Positions 63,213 to 64,000 of a stretch of DNA of 64,000 bases are shown piece by piece; positions within the stretch are counted from its first letter, which is position 1; every line of letters begins with the position of its first letter. The notes beneath the pieces are model-generated. The model saw nothing but the letters and a program-made list of their open reading frames with translations. It had not been told where the DNA came from and ran no database searches. This DNA is from Edaphobacter dinghuensis (lineage in GTDB: Bacteria > Acidobacteriota > Terriglobia > Terriglobales > Acidobacteriaceae): positions 1,178,001-1,242,000 of the forward strand of contig NZ_BMGT01000002.1 of the NCBI RefSeq assembly GCF_014640335.1, given 5' to 3'. A program made the position numbers and the translations under genes.

Positions 63213-63914
63213 TTAGCCTCTGCCCTTCTCAATCTGCGTGATCTCACCGTCGCGCATGTGCAGGATGCGGTCGGCGATCTGCGCGGCCTCGAGATTATGC
63301 GTAATCATCAGGACAGTCTGCTTGAGATCGCGGCTCGACTTGCGCAGCATCCCCAGCACAGCGTCGGAGTTTTTAGTATCGAGGTTGCCGGTAGGCTCGT
63401 CGGCAAGCACGATGGCAGGCCGGGTAATCAGTGCACGCGCAATCGCCACACGCTGCTGCTCGCCGCCGGAGAGCTCGTTGGGACGATGATCGAGACGGCC
63501 ATCGATGCTGAGCATGTGGGTCAACTGATCGAGAAGCGGCCTGTCGATCTCTTTCTTCGGCGAGCCGAGATTGGCGATGTCGTGGGCGATCTCGATATTG
63601 CCCATGGCCGACAGCGTCGGCAGCAGGTTGAAGCGCTGGAAGACGAAGCCGATCTTGGCGCGGCGCATCTTGGTGCGCTCGGCGTCGTCGAGTGTGGCGA
63701 AATCCACGCCGTCGATGCAGACCGAGCCGCTGGTCGCGTGGGTAAGGCCGCCGAGGATGTAAAAGAGCGTCGATTTACCGGAGCCCGAGGGACCTACGAT
63801 AGCTACAAATTCGCCCGGATCGATGGCAAAGCTGACTTTGCGAAGTGCCGTAACGGCGAGTTTTCCGGAGCGATAGGTTTTGCTGAGGTCCTGCGCGAGA
63901 ATGATGGGTGCCAT
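63213..63914 (-). CDS. ABC transporter ATP-binding protein (MacB/LolD type)
   Basis: 233 aa. Walker [11 protein letters not shown]-loop region [20 protein letters not shown], signature [15 protein letters not shown], Walker [13 protein letters not shown] and the H-loop MITHN are all present. The MacB/LolD/FtsE-like type exports lipoproteins or peptides or drives extracytoplasmic machinery. Its permease partner is not seen downstream (CorA follows), so it may lie elsewhere or be the gene starting at 63953 on the other strand. Confidence 0.94.
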   Translation of the reverse strand: MAPIILAQDLSKTYRSGKLAVTALRKVSFAIDPGEFVAIVGPSGSGKSTLFYILGGLTHATSGSVCIDGVDFATLDDAERTKMRRAKIGFVFQRFNLLPTLSAMGNIEIAHDIANLGSPKKEIDRPLLDQLTHMLSIDGRLDHRPNELSGGEQQRVAIARALITRPAIVLADEPTGNLDTKNSDAVLGMLRKSSRDLKQTVLMITHNLEAAQIADRILHMRDGEITQIEKGRG

Positions 63915-63952
63915 GTAGTTACTATGAAGTTTATCGCGAGTGAGGGGTTGGC

Positions 63953-64000
63953 ATGAATTTTCGAGAGTTGCTGCTGCTTGTGCTGGTGGGCTGGACAGCA
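63953..64000 (+). CDS. Start of an unidentified gene cut by the window end
   Basis: Sixteen codons from an ATG preceded by GAGGGG: M-N-F-R-E then Leu-rich hydrophobic residues, as in a signal peptide or first membrane helix. It is divergent from the ABC ATPase. Too short to name; a permease or a secreted protein are equally possible. Confidence 0.4.
   Translation, partial: MNFRELLLLVLVGWTA

Overview
The window reads as a 64 kb chromosomal stretch of an Acidobacteriota bacterium (class Terriglobia, Acidobacteriaceae-like, e.g. the Granulicella / Edaphobacter / Terriglobus group). This is an inference from content: a TonB-dependent receptor with an N-terminal carboxypeptidase-regulatory domain, a secreted DUF4965 glutaminase-like protein, a B12-dependent ribonucleotide reductase, a xylan/glucan hydrolase complement, a moderately GC-rich composition, and dispersed intergenic palindromes of the type common in that family. 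No tRNA, rRNA, CRISPR array, integrase or prophage gene was seen.

Layout. 1-6.1 kb: the end of an amidohydrolase, then a minus-strand run (rhomboid protease, small membrane protein, metallo-beta-lactamase-fold hydrolase, MaoC hydratase, HEAT-repeat protein, 3-hydroxyacyl-CoA dehydrogenase, PP2C phosphatase). 6.2-8.9 kb: plus-strand orphan DNA methyltransferase, VKOR-type oxidoreductase, coiled-coil membrane protein and an MqnC-like protein that lacks the radical-SAM cysteines. 8.9-12.4 kb: tautomerase, membrane glycosyltransferase, outer-membrane barrel. 12.5-23.8 kb: a minus-strand cell-shape cluster (mreC, mreD, mrdA/PBP2, a DUF4965 protein, rodA) followed by an RNase E/G with a very large disordered insertion. 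24-32 kb: secreted esterase-like protein, era, an NtrY/NtrX-type two-component system, alanine dehydrogenase. 32-34.5 kb: acyltransferase and mreB, separated from mreCD and on the other strand. 34.5-39.3 kb: phoH, YoaK-like, GH16, ybeY, corC. 39.7-44.9 kb: rpsT, a WD40-like secreted protein, M13 peptidase, aldo/keto reductase. 45-54 kb: a xylan-use locus (ToxR/CadC-like membrane regulator candidate, TonB-dependent receptor, GH10 xylanase, GH3 glycosidase). 54-57 kb: NTF2-like protein, a REP-associated (RAYT) transposase unit and a visibly AT-richer gene of unknown function. 57-64 kb: nrdJ with an NrdR-box promoter, thioredoxin-like protein plus carbonic anhydrase, CorA transporter, ABC ATPase, and the first codons of a last gene.

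How it fits together. Most of the window is housekeeping (cell shape, RNA decay, translation, nucleotide reduction) interleaved with carbohydrate-degrading genes. The most testable new proposal is the xylan locus at 45-54 kb: a membrane-anchored regulator candidate lies just upstream of two adjacent perfect 17-bp palindromes, a TonB-dependent receptor and two secreted xylan-active hydrolases. A second theme is repeat capture by coding sequence: palindromic or dispersed repeats lie in frame inside the metallo-hydrolase gene and nrdJ, and supply the stop codon of the RAYT gene. Three proteins have lost or altered defining motifs (MqnC-like protein without its Fe-S cysteines, NtrX-like regulator without GAFTGA, RNase E/G with a split S1 domain).
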